A stretch of DNA of 38,374 bases from Clostridiales bacterium (GTDB lineage: Bacteria > Bacillota > Clostridia > Oscillospirales > CAG-272), in the NCBI GenBank assembly GCA_012522015.1, contig JAAYLD010000040.1:1-38374 (forward strand), given 5' to 3'. Below the pieces are notes generated by a model, which searched no databases, was not told the origin of the DNA, and saw only the letters and a list, made by a program, of their open reading frames with translations. The stretch's first letter is position 1, and every line of letters starts with the position of its first letter. Positions 1 to 8,209 of this stretch are shown piece by piece. The position numbers and the translations under genes were made by a program.

Positions 1-176
1 ACGTTCAGCCCGCCAATGCTTGCGATATTTCCGCGTAAGAATTTCTCAAGCTCATCAGGCTCAAGCTCAATGTGCCGGTAATTTTCATTTCCAAGCAGCG
101 TATAAATACGCGAAGAATAGCTATGACCAAGCTTTCGTCCAAGAAGCCCGTACATTTTCACTTTATTTTCTTTCAT
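1..176 (-). CDS. aroE: Shikimate dehydrogenase, N-terminal part (truncated by window edge)
   Basis: Reverse complement from ATG at 176 reads MKENKVKMYGLLGRKLGHSYSSRIYTLLGNENYRHIELEPDELEKFLRGNIASIGGLNV; GxxLGHSxSxxIH-like and GLNV motifs; last gene of the aro operon. Confidence 0.85.
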   Translation of the reverse strand, partial: MKENKVKMYGLLGRKLGHSYSSRIYTLLGNENYRHIELEPDELEKFLRGNIASIGGLN

Positions 177-182
177 TTTTAA

Positions 183-1358
183 TCATTCATCAGCGTAACA
201 GCCGAGGAAATCAAAGACTGGGCAATCCCTCTCAAGTTCCTCAAGCAGCGACATAACGCCCTCGTCACGCACTGACGCGCCTAATTCGATAATGAAATTA
301 TATTCAAAATCGCTTCCGGGCACAGGTATGCTCTCAAGCTTCGTCATATCAATTTCACGTGCCGCAAGACGCTGGAGGATGTTGTAAAGCGCTCCCGGTT
401 TGTTGTCGACACCAGCTACAATACATGTTCTGTCTGAACCTGCGTAAATAACAGGCTCGTGCGAGACACAGAAAAAGCGCGTGTAGTTATTATCACTGTC
501 GCCAATATCGGAGCGCGCGATTTCAAGCCCATATACTCCGGCACAGTAAGCTGACGATATAGCGGCGGCATGAGAATCGCCGGACTCGGCTACCATGCGT
601 GCAGCGACCGCTGTGTTTTCGCACGGAATGGCACGTACCTTTCCGCCAAGCGAATCAAGGAAATGCGAACATTGTCCGAGCGCTTGCTCGTGCGAATATA
701 TTGTCGTTATCTCTGACGGATCAGCGCCGGGCATCGTCAGCAGCTCATGCCGTATCTGCACTGTTGTTGAACGCACGACATAGCAGCCGCGAGTGCGTAA
801 TAAATCAAATACGGCGCGCACTGAACCGTTTGTGCTGTTCTCCGCCGGCACAACACCATGTGAGCAAAATCCCTTTGTTACTGCGTTAAATACGCCTGCA
901 AATGTCTTGAAAAAGACTATACTAGCAAGCGGGAAAAGTTTTTCGGCTGCTCTTTGCGAATGCGAACCTTCAATTCCCTGCACCGCTATGCGTCCGCCAC
1001 GCGGGAAAGTAGTCTCTGCCGGTTTAAGCGAACGCTCAATAAGCGTGCGAACAGCCGACGGCTGGTTCCCAGCTAAAAGATCCGACTGATACGCCCTTGA
1101 TAACTCGATTATTGAAGCAAAAAGCCTGTGGGCATATATGCCCATACTACGCTCTCTTGCCACTTCATACGCACGCGCGAGAATTTCGCGCTCGCGTGCT
1201 CTGTTCTGCAGCGGTAATCCAGCCGCCTGCTTTACCTGTGCCGCACGCTCCGCAAGTTTCATGCGCTCGATGAAAAGACGCAGTATGTCGTCGTCAACGC
1301 GGTCTATTTCGCTTCTTGCCTGACTTAAATCCATGCTCTTGTTCCCTGTCTCGTCCAT
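183..1358 (-). CDS. pheA: Bifunctional chorismate mutase / prephenate dehydratase (P-protein) with C-terminal ACT domain
   Basis: N-terminal AroQ-type chorismate mutase (DLSQARSEIDRVDDDILRLFIERM), PDT motifs (VPAENSTNGSV, NNYTRFFCV), ACT domain (NKPGALYNIL). ORF extends to 1406, but ATG at 1358 (MDETGNK) looks likelier. Confidence 0.93.
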   Translation of the reverse strand: MDETGNKSMDLSQARSEIDRVDDDILRLFIERMKLAERAAQVKQAAGLPLQNRAREREILARAYEVARERSMGIYAHRLFASIIELSRAYQSDLLAGNQPSAVRTLIERSLKPAETTFPRGGRIAVQGIEGSHSQRAAEKLFPLASIVFFKTFAGVFNAVTKGFCSHGVVPAENSTNGSVRAVFDLLRTRGCYVVRSTTVQIRHELLTMPGADPSEITTIYSHEQALGQCSHFLDSLGGKVRAIPCENTAVAARMVAESGDSHAAAISSAYCAGVYGLEIARSDIGDSDNNYTRFFCVSHEPVIYAGSDRTCIVAGVDNKPGALYNILQRLAAREIDMTKLESIPVPGSDFEYNFIIELGASVRDEGVMSLLEELERDCPVFDFLGCYADE

Positions 1359-1409
1359 ATTGGTAACAGCTCCTATGTTATATATTTGTCGAAATTTGTT
1401 ATGCAAAAG

Positions 1410-2522
1410 TCAAATTTTCTTCGCTATTGTAAGTAAATCAAGCATGACAAGCGACGCAACAGCTACCACAACAGGAACCGCTCGCAGCGCCGCACACGGG
1501 TCGTGGCGTCCGGTAATTTTTATTTCTGTCTCTGTCATTGTGTCCATATCAACCGTACGCTGAGGCTGCGATACCGATGGTGTCGGCTTTATTGAGGCGC
1601 GGAAGACAATCGGCATGCCGTTTGTGATACCGCCCTGTATTCCGCCGCTGTTATTAGTTTCCGTTGCAACAGTGCCACAGCGGATAATAAACGGATCGTT
1701 GTTTTTTGATCCGCGCGATGTGGCGCCATCAAAGCCGGAGCCAAACTGCACTCCCGTCAGCGCCGGTATGCCAAAAAGCGCGCGTGAGAGCATATTTTCG
1801 ACGCCTGAAAACATAGGTTCTCCGACACCCGCCGGCATTCCGATAACGGCACATTCGATTATGCCTCCGACAGAATCACACCCAGCGGCTGCCGCTTCAA
1901 TCTCAGCCCGCATGCTATCGACAGCGCCTTCATCATATGTCGGTATCTCACGCGACGCTGTCGCGGCAAAATCTTCTTTTGTCGGGTAAAGCGGGAATCG
2001 CGAGCCATGCGCTTTACCAACGGATAGAAGCTGCGCGCCGGTATAAATGCCACGCCTCGCAAGGATCTGCGCCGCAATAGCTCCCGCCGCCGTGAGCGGC
2101 GCAGTCAGCCGCCCCGAAAAATGGCCGCTGCCGCTCATATCTGCCGCCTCGCCCCATTTTATGCGCGCCGTATAATCGGCGTGAGAGGGACGTGGCGTGC
2201 GATAAAAACCGCCGTCTCGGCTGTAATCAGCGGGGCGCGCGTCTTTATTGTAAATGATGGCACAAAGCGGCGAGCCGCATGTGACAATAGCGCCATCTCT
2301 CTCCGTCACGCCGGATATAAGCTCCGGCACATCAGCTTCACGCCTGCTTGTCGTAAGTTTGTTTCGGCCGGGCGCACGCCGCGCCATGAAGGCTATTAAC
2401 TCATCGTAATCTATCGCTTCACCTGCAGGAAGGCCGTCGATGACAACGCCAATTGCGCATCCGTGCGACTGCCCGAAGACCGTTACCTTTACTATTTCAC
2501 CGAACTGGGATGACATCGACAA
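1410..2522 (-). CDS. aroC: Chorismate synthase
   Basis: Protein with FGQSHGCAIGVVIDGLPAG and MARRAPGRNKLTTSRREAD signatures. Confidence 0.97.
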   Translation of the reverse strand: MSMSSQFGEIVKVTVFGQSHGCAIGVVIDGLPAGEAIDYDELIAFMARRAPGRNKLTTSRREADVPELISGVTERDGAIVTCGSPLCAIIYNKDARPADYSRDGGFYRTPRPSHADYTARIKWGEAADMSGSGHFSGRLTAPLTAAGAIAAQILARRGIYTGAQLLSVGKAHGSRFPLYPTKEDFAATASREIPTYDEGAVDSMRAEIEAAAAGCDSVGGIIECAVIGMPAGVGEPMFSGVENMLSRALFGIPALTGVQFGSGFDGATSRGSKNNDPFIIRCGTVATETNNSGGIQGGITNGMPIVFRASIKPTPSVSQPQRTVDMDTMTETEIKITGRHDPCAALRAVPVVVAVASLVMLDLLTIAKKI

Positions 2523-3825
2523 TACCTCCTACTAAAGCAAAATCATCATAAAATCCGGGGTGCGACTTTGCAACGCACATGGCGTCGGATATTGTAACCT
2601 CGCTGCGGGCAACGACCCCCGCGACGGTTGCCGCCATTGCTATTCTATGGTCTCCCCGACTGTTGACAAAACCGCCTTTGATATCCCCGCCCCTGATGGT
2701 GATTGTACCGTCAACATCAGACGCATCACCGCCAAGCGAGCGTATCATATCAACAACAGCGGAAACCCTGTCGCTTTCCTTGTGCCTGAGCCGCTCAACG
2801 CCGCGAATGACAGTCACCCCTGTCGCCGCCGCTGCAACAGCGGCAAGCACCGGAACAAGATCGGGTATATCATCGGCATCTATCTCACATCCGCGAAGGC
2901 TTGCTTTTCTTGCCGTGACACGCCCGCCTTCATTGTCGACGCTTATGTCGGCACCAAAGCGGCGCAAAAGCTCAATTATTGCCCGATCCCCCTGCGGGGA
3001 GGTCATATCAAGCCCCGTTACAGTCACTTCCCCTGCAAGAGCGCCAGTCGCAAGGAAAAAAGCTGCCGCCGACCAGTCACCGCCTGCTCGTATCGCCCCG
3101 GGCGACGTATAACGGGCGTCAGATGGAACGGAAAACGCCATCCCGCCGCCCCCTTCAGCACTGCCGCTTGAGTTTTTTACTCCCACATTAGCACCAAAAC
3201 GTGCCATAACAGCACGTGTTATATCTACATACGGTGCGGAACCAAGCGGCGTCGTGACAATCACGTCTCCTCCGCCCACCAAAGGCAGCGCAAGGAGCAG
3301 CCCCGTCACATACTGCGAGCTGACATTGCCCGGAAGTGAGAATTCTCCGCCGCTAATACGTCCCGTCAGCGTAAATGGAAGCCTGTCAGCGGAAAATGAA
3401 GCACCGTGCTCTGCCAGCGGGCGCATAAGCTCCGCTATCGGGCGCTGTGGCAACCTCCCGCGCCCAGCAAACCGGGCGCCGCGTGGAAATCCCATCGCCG
3501 CCGCGACCGGAAGCATGAACCGCAAGGTTGAGCCGCTCTCCGCGCAGTCAAAGTGCGGATACTCAGCGCTGCCGAAACCGGGTTTCACTGAAATTATGCC
3601 TCCGCCCAACGCCTCCCGCACATCAACGCCCGCCCCACCCGCGACGGCGCATCTTATCGTCGCTAAAACGTCGTCAGACAGAGTACCGACATAGCTTATA
3701 TCACACACCCCGCCGGAAAGCGCGGAGCATATTATGATTCGGTGAAGCTCAGCTTTTGCCGATATCGCCTGAACTTTGCCAGATATCCGCGACCGCTTTA
3801 CTTTTGCAACAGCATCTATCTTCAT
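2497..3825 (-). CDS. aroA: 3-phosphoshikimate 1-carboxyvinyltransferase (EPSP synthase)
   Basis: EPSPS-like motifs ESGSTLRFMLPVAA, SSQYVTGLLLALPL, RLRHKESDR, GDHRIAMA. Confidence 0.97.
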   Translation of the reverse strand: MKIDAVAKVKRSRISGKVQAISAKAELHRIIICSALSGGVCDISYVGTLSDDVLATIRCAVAGGAGVDVREALGGGIISVKPGFGSAEYPHFDCAESGSTLRFMLPVAAAMGFPRGARFAGRGRLPQRPIAELMRPLAEHGASFSADRLPFTLTGRISGGEFSLPGNVSSQYVTGLLLALPLVGGGDVIVTTPLGSAPYVDITRAVMARFGANVGVKNSSGSAEGGGGMAFSVPSDARYTSPGAIRAGGDWSAAAFFLATGALAGEVTVTGLDMTSPQGDRAIIELLRRFGADISVDNEGGRVTARKASLRGCEIDADDIPDLVPVLAAVAAAATGVTVIRGVERLRHKESDRVSAVVDMIRSLGGDASDVDGTITIRGGDIKGGFVNSRGDHRIAMAATVAGVVARSEVTISDAMCVAKSHPGFYDDFALVGGIVDVIPVR

Positions 3826-4940
3826 TATAACGCCCCCGTACTGGTGCCCGCGCTTGTGCTCTCACCGCCAAGTCCAAGTGAAAATATACCCTCAAGCTCA
3901 TCAACAGGATAATCGATGAGCACACAGTCGCCAATCCCCCGCGGCATAACTAATGTTAAAGTGCCGCCCTTGCGTTTTTTATCGGATGTGGCCGCCGCCG
4001 CAAGCTCGGTGGCTGTGTATTCCGTCGTTGTCGGAAGGCTGTTTGCCTCAAGCGCCGATATAATTCTGTCAAGCTCTGTCGCGCCGAGTTGCCCAAGCGC
4101 CGCTGCCGCCCGCGATATTACAGCAATTCCTCTTGCAACAGCATAACCGTGCGACGTCGTGTAGCCGCTCAAACGCTCAATAGCATGCCCGACGGTATGG
4201 CCGAGGTTTAAAAGCTTGCGCCGCCCGCTATCGCGCTCGTCTTCTTCAACTATCTTTGCTTTGTATATTACACACTTTTCAATAATACTGATGATATTAT
4301 CGCTTTTATCAATACGGGATTCGCAGTGGGAGAATAGCTCCTCGCCAGATAATATCCCCGTCTTTATCACCTCCGCAACGCCGTCGGCAAAAACCTCCGA
4401 CGGGAGCGTATCAAGACACAAAACATCGCATAAAACTGCTTTTGGCTGATGAAAAACACCTGCCAAATTCTTTCCTGCCGATAAGTCAACACCTGTTTTG
4501 CCTCCAACCGAGGCGTCAACCGAAGCAAGCAGCGTCGTTGGAATCTGTACAAATGCTACACCCCGCATATAGACACCGGCGGCGAAGCCCGCTGTATCGC
4601 CCACAACGCCTCCGCCAAGCGATACGACGGCATCGCTTCTCGTCAGGCCCGAATTAGCGAAAAGCTCAAGGAGCGATGTTATCACAGCCATGTTTTTTGA
4701 CGTTTCCCCCGCCGGTATGACGTAAGGCACAACGCGGAAACCGGCATTCGTAAGCGACGATGTCGCTCTTTTTAAATAAAGCGGCGCAACACTTGTGTCC
4801 GTTATAAGCATCACAGTATCTCCCGTCAAAACCGGACGCAAAAGCTCGCCGCATCTGTCGATAAGCCCTGCCCCGACAGTGACCTTATATCCGCCGCCTG
4901 TGTTTACATATATTTCTCTTTCCATTGCCGCTGTGTTCAT
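3825..4940 (-). CDS. aroB: 3-dehydroquinate synthase
   Basis: GGGVVGDTAGFAAGVYMRGVAFVQIPTTLLASVDASVGGKTGVD; LLNLGHTVGHAIE. ATG at 4940 preceded by GGAGGAG inside the tyrA stop region. Confidence 0.96.
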   Translation of the reverse strand: MNTAAMEREIYVNTGGGYKVTVGAGLIDRCGELLRPVLTGDTVMLITDTSVAPLYLKRATSSLTNAGFRVVPYVIPAGETSKNMAVITSLLELFANSGLTRSDAVVSLGGGVVGDTAGFAAGVYMRGVAFVQIPTTLLASVDASVGGKTGVDLSAGKNLAGVFHQPKAVLCDVLCLDTLPSEVFADGVAEVIKTGILSGEELFSHCESRIDKSDNIISIIEKCVIYKAKIVEEDERDSGRRKLLNLGHTVGHAIERLSGYTTSHGYAVARGIAVISRAAAALGQLGATELDRIISALEANSLPTTTEYTATELAAAATSDKKRKGGTLTLVMPRGIGDCVLIDYPVDELEGIFSLGLGGESTSAGTSTGAL

Positions 4941-4944
4941 ATTT

Positions 4945-5781
4945 TTAGTCTCCTCCAGCTTCGGCTTTTTTGATGCGCCCTTCACGAAGCAGCGCGCGAA
5001 GCTCCGCCTCATCACGTCTATCAAGAGCCGACAAATACTTATTAAGATTATCAATCAAAACCCGAAGCTGCTCTGACAGGTAATCGGCATTTCCAATCAT
5101 AAGCTCGCTCCACATATCCTCGTCAAGCCGGGCGACTCGTGTCATATCTTTATAGCTGCCGGCGGAAAATCCGCGTCTGCGCTCAGCTTCAGGCGACTTT
5201 ATATAAGCGTTTGACACAACGTGAGCAAGCTGCGATGTGAAAGCTATAATTCTGTCGTGTTCATCGGGTGTTGAAAATGTAAGCGATGCAAAGCCAATAT
5301 CAATGAATAAATTGCGAAGGCGCTCAAGTATGCGCACGTCCGTATGTCTTTCGGGCGTCAGTATCATAAACGCTCCGTCGAAAAGATCGGCGCGGGAGTT
5401 AACAAATCCGCTGACCTCACGCCCTGCCATCGGATGGCCGCCTATATAAATGAAATTATTTGCCTCTGCTATCGGCCTTATTTCTTCCGTAACTTTTCGT
5501 TTTATACCGCAGAGATCGCATAAAACTGATCCACGCCTGATGTTATGTGCGTTTTCCTTCACCCATTTGACGGCAATACCCGGGCGCACAGCAAGGAGAG
5601 TCAGGTCGCACTGCAAAAGACGTTCCCGGTCAAGCGTGCCGTCAATAGCCCCACAAAGCCGCGCAAACATTATTGTTTCCGCGTCGATGTCAATGCCAAA
5701 GACTTCATGGGACGTACGCGTTTTTATGCTCTTAGCCATCGACCCGCCGATAAGCCCAAGTCCAACAATCCCGATTTTCAT
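4945..5781 (-). CDS. tyrA: Prephenate dehydrogenase (no ACT domain visible)
   Basis: N-terminal Rossmann GxGxxGG (IGIVGLGLIGGSMA), GGHPMAGREVSG motif; 278 aa. Confidence 0.93.
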   Translation of the reverse strand: MKIGIVGLGLIGGSMAKSIKTRTSHEVFGIDIDAETIMFARLCGAIDGTLDRERLLQCDLTLLAVRPGIAVKWVKENAHNIRRGSVLCDLCGIKRKVTEEIRPIAEANNFIYIGGHPMAGREVSGFVNSRADLFDGAFMILTPERHTDVRILERLRNLFIDIGFASLTFSTPDEHDRIIAFTSQLAHVVSNAYIKSPEAERRRGFSAGSYKDMTRVARLDEDMWSELMIGNADYLSEQLRVLIDNLNKYLSALDRRDEAELRALLREGRIKKAEAGGD

Positions 5782-5864
5782 AGAGCATGCTATGCCTTTC
5801 TTTTCTAAATATTAATGCAAATTAGAGTGATATTTTATGCTAAATATGATGCTTTAAATTCTTG

Positions 5865-6881
5865 TCACCCCTGCGAATTCTCACGCATAAAACTGTGGAG
5901 TGCGAAAAGCTTCTTTGTAAGCGCATCGAACACTTCAGGACGTATCGACTGCGGCCCGTCGCTGAGCGCACGGGGCGGATCGTTGTGAACCTCCATTATA
6001 AGACCGTCGGCACCGGCGGCAACAGCGGCTAACGCCATCGGTGGCACAAAAGCCGATCGCCCTGTTGCATGGCTCGGGTCGATAATGTTAGGCAGGTGAG
6101 TAAGCTGGCGCAGAACCGGAACAGAGGTCAGGTCAAGTGTGTTGCGGACATATGTTTCAAACGTCCTGATACCACGCTCACAGAGTATGACCTTTTCGTT
6201 CCCGCCCGACATTATATACTCAGCACTCATCAGCCATTCTTCATACGTCGATGAAAGTCCGCGCTTCAATAAAATTGGCTTATCCTGCCGTCCAAGCTCT
6301 TTGAGCAGATTAAAATTCTGCATATTGCGCGCGCCAACCTGAATTACGTCGACATCCTCGAAAAGCGGGAGTTGTGACGCATCCATTATCTCGGTGACAA
6401 TCGGCAGCCCTGTTTCCCTTCGCGCAAGCTTCAGCAGCTCTATTCCCTCGCCGCACAGCCCCTGGAACGAATAAGGTGACGTGCGAGGTTTAAACGCTCC
6501 ACCGCGCAGCATAGTCGCGCCGCTTGCCTTAACAGCGCGGGCAATCTCTATAATCTGTTTCTCAGACTCAACGGAACACGGGCCTGCAATAACAGTCAGG
6601 TTGCCGCCGCCGATTTGTGTGTCGCGAACTTTGATGACTGTATCTTCAGGATGGAATTTGCGGTTTGCATTTTTATACGGCTCCTGCACGCGCTTAACGG
6701 TGTCAACGATGTCAAGCGCCGATATAAGATCAATATCAATTTTTGATGTGTCTCCGATAAGCCCGAGCACCGTATGATTTTCGCCGACAGACATGTGAAC
6801 CTGAAGCCCTTTTTCCTTAATCCACGATATAAGACTGTCAAGCTGAGACTTGTCAGGATTATTTTTCAAAATGACTATCAT
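5865..6881 (-). CDS. aroF: 3-deoxy-7-phosphoheptulonate synthase (type I-beta) with N-terminal ferredoxin-like regulatory domain
   Basis: MIVILKNNPDKSQLDSLISWIKEKGLQVHMSVG N-terminal domain as in Thermotoga-type DAHPS; catalytic core VIAGPCSVESEKQI, LRGGAFKPRTSPYSFQGLG-like, IDPSHATGR. ATG at 6881 with AAAGGA SD. Confidence 0.95.
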   Translation of the reverse strand: MIVILKNNPDKSQLDSLISWIKEKGLQVHMSVGENHTVLGLIGDTSKIDIDLISALDIVDTVKRVQEPYKNANRKFHPEDTVIKVRDTQIGGGNLTVIAGPCSVESEKQIIEIARAVKASGATMLRGGAFKPRTSPYSFQGLCGEGIELLKLARRETGLPIVTEIMDASQLPLFEDVDVIQVGARNMQNFNLLKELGRQDKPILLKRGLSSTYEEWLMSAEYIMSGGNEKVILCERGIRTFETYVRNTLDLTSVPVLRQLTHLPNIIDPSHATGRSAFVPPMALAAVAAGADGLIMEVHNDPPRALSDGPQSIRPEVFDALTKKLFALHSFMRENSQG

Positions 6882-6900
6882 ACTTATCGTTCCTTTCAAT

Positions 6901-6930
6901 AAAAAAAGCGCAGCCGGTTCGGCTGCGCTT
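6901..6930 (-). terminator. Intrinsic terminator/attenuator hairpin in the aroF leader
   Basis: Minus strand 5'-AAGCGCAGCCGAACCGGCTGCGCTTTTTTT: 10-bp GC-rich stem, short loop, 7 T; lies between the leader peptide stop and the aroF ATG. Confidence 0.92.
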
Positions 6931-6967
6931 ATCATGCTACTATTATACCACTATTATGAAGCATGAC

Positions 6968-7054
6968 TCAGCTTTTTAGCCAAACCGAAAAAACTTTAGC
7001 ATAAAAGTAATAGCTAAAGTAAAAGTATTCGGCTGTAAAGCTGCGTCCTGCCAC
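6968..7054 (-). CDS. Aromatic-rich leader peptide (28 codons, GTG start): MAGRSFTAEYFYFSYYFYAKVFSVWLKS
   Basis: Codon-by-codon translation of minus strand 7054..6968; AAGGAG SD 8 nt upstream of GTG; 11/28 residues F/Y/W, 8 of 9 at codons 10-18; followed by terminator and DAHP synthase. Confidence 0.88.
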   Translation of the reverse strand: MAGRSFTAEYFYFSYYFYAKVFSVWLKS

Positions 7055-7087
7055 TTTTGTTGCTCCTTATCAGGTTTCATTTGTTAA

Positions 7088-7116
7088 AGCATAGCACATC
7101 TTGCTTTAGTTTGCAA
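7088..7116 (-). promoter_or_regulatory. SigmaA-type promoter of the aro operon leader
   Basis: Minus strand TTGCAA (7116-7111) - 17 nt - TATGCT (7093-7088), about 34 nt upstream of the leader GTG. Confidence 0.7.
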
Positions 7117-7229
7117 TAGTAAATTAAACGTTAGAATGAAATTTTCTTTGCATGTATTTATATGTTTTATTTAAATATCCCCCTCATCCCTTCTTTTAAT
7201 ATATCAAACACGGCGCTTTATCATGTTTA

Positions 7230-7919
7230 TCACCCTATAAACAACGATTCGTATTTCCGTGAGAGGCCCTCTTTTAGTGCCCCAAGTGCTTCCCACGGAA
7301 GTGCGCCATCAATTACAGCTGCTTCAATTTGAGATGTCATTCCACCTATATATGGTACAAGTGCGCTTATAAGGTGCCAGTCTATCTGTCTATCAATAAT
7401 TTTATTCAAGATCGTCAGATTTGATTTTTTATCAAGCAGCGGAATCAGCTTTTCAAGAAGCTCCTCATTAACCGGGTCAAATGTCGCATTTTCAAGCATT
7501 GAAATGACGCTTTCATCGTTAAGATGCTCAGCTAAGGCAACAATATTTGATATGTCAATGCCGTTTTGGGCAAGTCCGGATGAAAGCTTTGCCAGCACGC
7601 TCGGCTTGAGAAGAGGTGCAAGACCGACAACGTCGTTTATGTTATCCACTATCACATTATCGTTCCCGACAGCTAAGTTCCCTAAAATAAGCGATTCGCC
7701 ACGCGTCGGCTCACCAGATTTTATAAGCTTATCAAGCGTCACGCCAAATATCTCCGCCATTTTGACAAGAATCGATACGTCTGGAAAATTGTCGCCCCGC
7801 TCATAACCCGATATTGCCTGCCGTGTTAAATTAAGCTTTTCAGCAAGCTCCGATTGTGTCATGTCTCTTTCCTTGCGAAGCCTTGATATGTAACCGCCAA
7901 ATTTTTTCGTATTGAACAT
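7230..7919 (-). CDS. XRE-family HTH transcriptional regulator
   Basis: N-terminal HTH: ISRLRKERDMTQSELAEKLNLTRQAISGYERGDNFPDVSILVKMAEIFGVTLDKLI; start taken as MFNTKKFGG. Confidence 0.9.
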   Translation of the reverse strand: MFNTKKFGGYISRLRKERDMTQSELAEKLNLTRQAISGYERGDNFPDVSILVKMAEIFGVTLDKLIKSGEPTRGESLILGNLAVGNDNVIVDNINDVVGLAPLLKPSVLAKLSSGLAQNGIDISNIVALAEHLNDESVISMLENATFDPVNEELLEKLIPLLDKKSNLTILNKIIDRQIDWHLISALVPYIGGMTSQIEAAVIDGALPWEALGALKEGLSRKYESLFIG

Positions 7920-7939
7920 AATTCGCCACCTCCACACTG

Positions 7940-7983
7940 ATTATATGGCAAGTGAAGTTGAAGAGCAAGCAAACATTACTTGC
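7940..7983 (-). promoter_or_regulatory. Promoter with overlapping inverted-repeat operator of the XRE gene
   Basis: Minus strand TTGCTC (7968-7963) - 17 nt - TATAAT (7945-7940); operator GCAAGCAAACATTACTTGC at 7965-7983 overlaps the -35. Confidence 0.6.
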
Positions 7984-8209
7984 ATTGCTCCCATAATCTT
8001 TTAACACATGTCTCGCCTTGTGTTGTATAGGTAACATGAAATAAAACAATCACGTCGTGCCGCATAATGATGAGTAATTAAGCGCCCATCTTTTTAAGAA
8101 AAACTGTTTTTCACAGAGATTGTTTTGTAGCATCTTATTTTATCTTATGCTATAATTTTACAAACACAGTCTGGGCATATAAATTAAAATATTTAATGGA
8201 GGTATAAAA

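Larger units (their letters stand above)
6901..7081 (-). promoter_or_regulatory. Ribosome-mediated transcription attenuator of the aro operon (leader peptide + protector/antiterminator/terminator segments)
   Basis: Segment 1 AGCCGAA (7034-7028), segment 2 CGGTTTGGCT (6987-6978), segment 3 AGCCGAACCG (6924-6915), terminator right arm GGCTGCGCTT (6915-6906). 1:2 and 2:3 pair with one G-U each; 3:4 is the terminator. Confidence 0.85.

Noticed and set aside
2560-3171. Plus-strand ORFs of 203 and 177 aa opposite aroA
   Set aside because: Fully antisense to a well-conserved aroA; products low-complexity and without recognisable domains
7055-7080. Alternative ATG ORF in the aro leader (MKPDKEQQKWQDAALQPNTFTLAITFMLKFFRFG)
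   Set aside because: Different frame from the aromatic peptide, poor SD, not enriched for regulatory codons; the GTG frame has AAGGAG at correct spacing and matches operon products
6936-7230. T-box riboswitch upstream of aroF
   Set aside because: No T-box consensus (AGGGTGGNACCGCG) or specifier/antiterminator layout seen; leader-peptide attenuation explains the structure better
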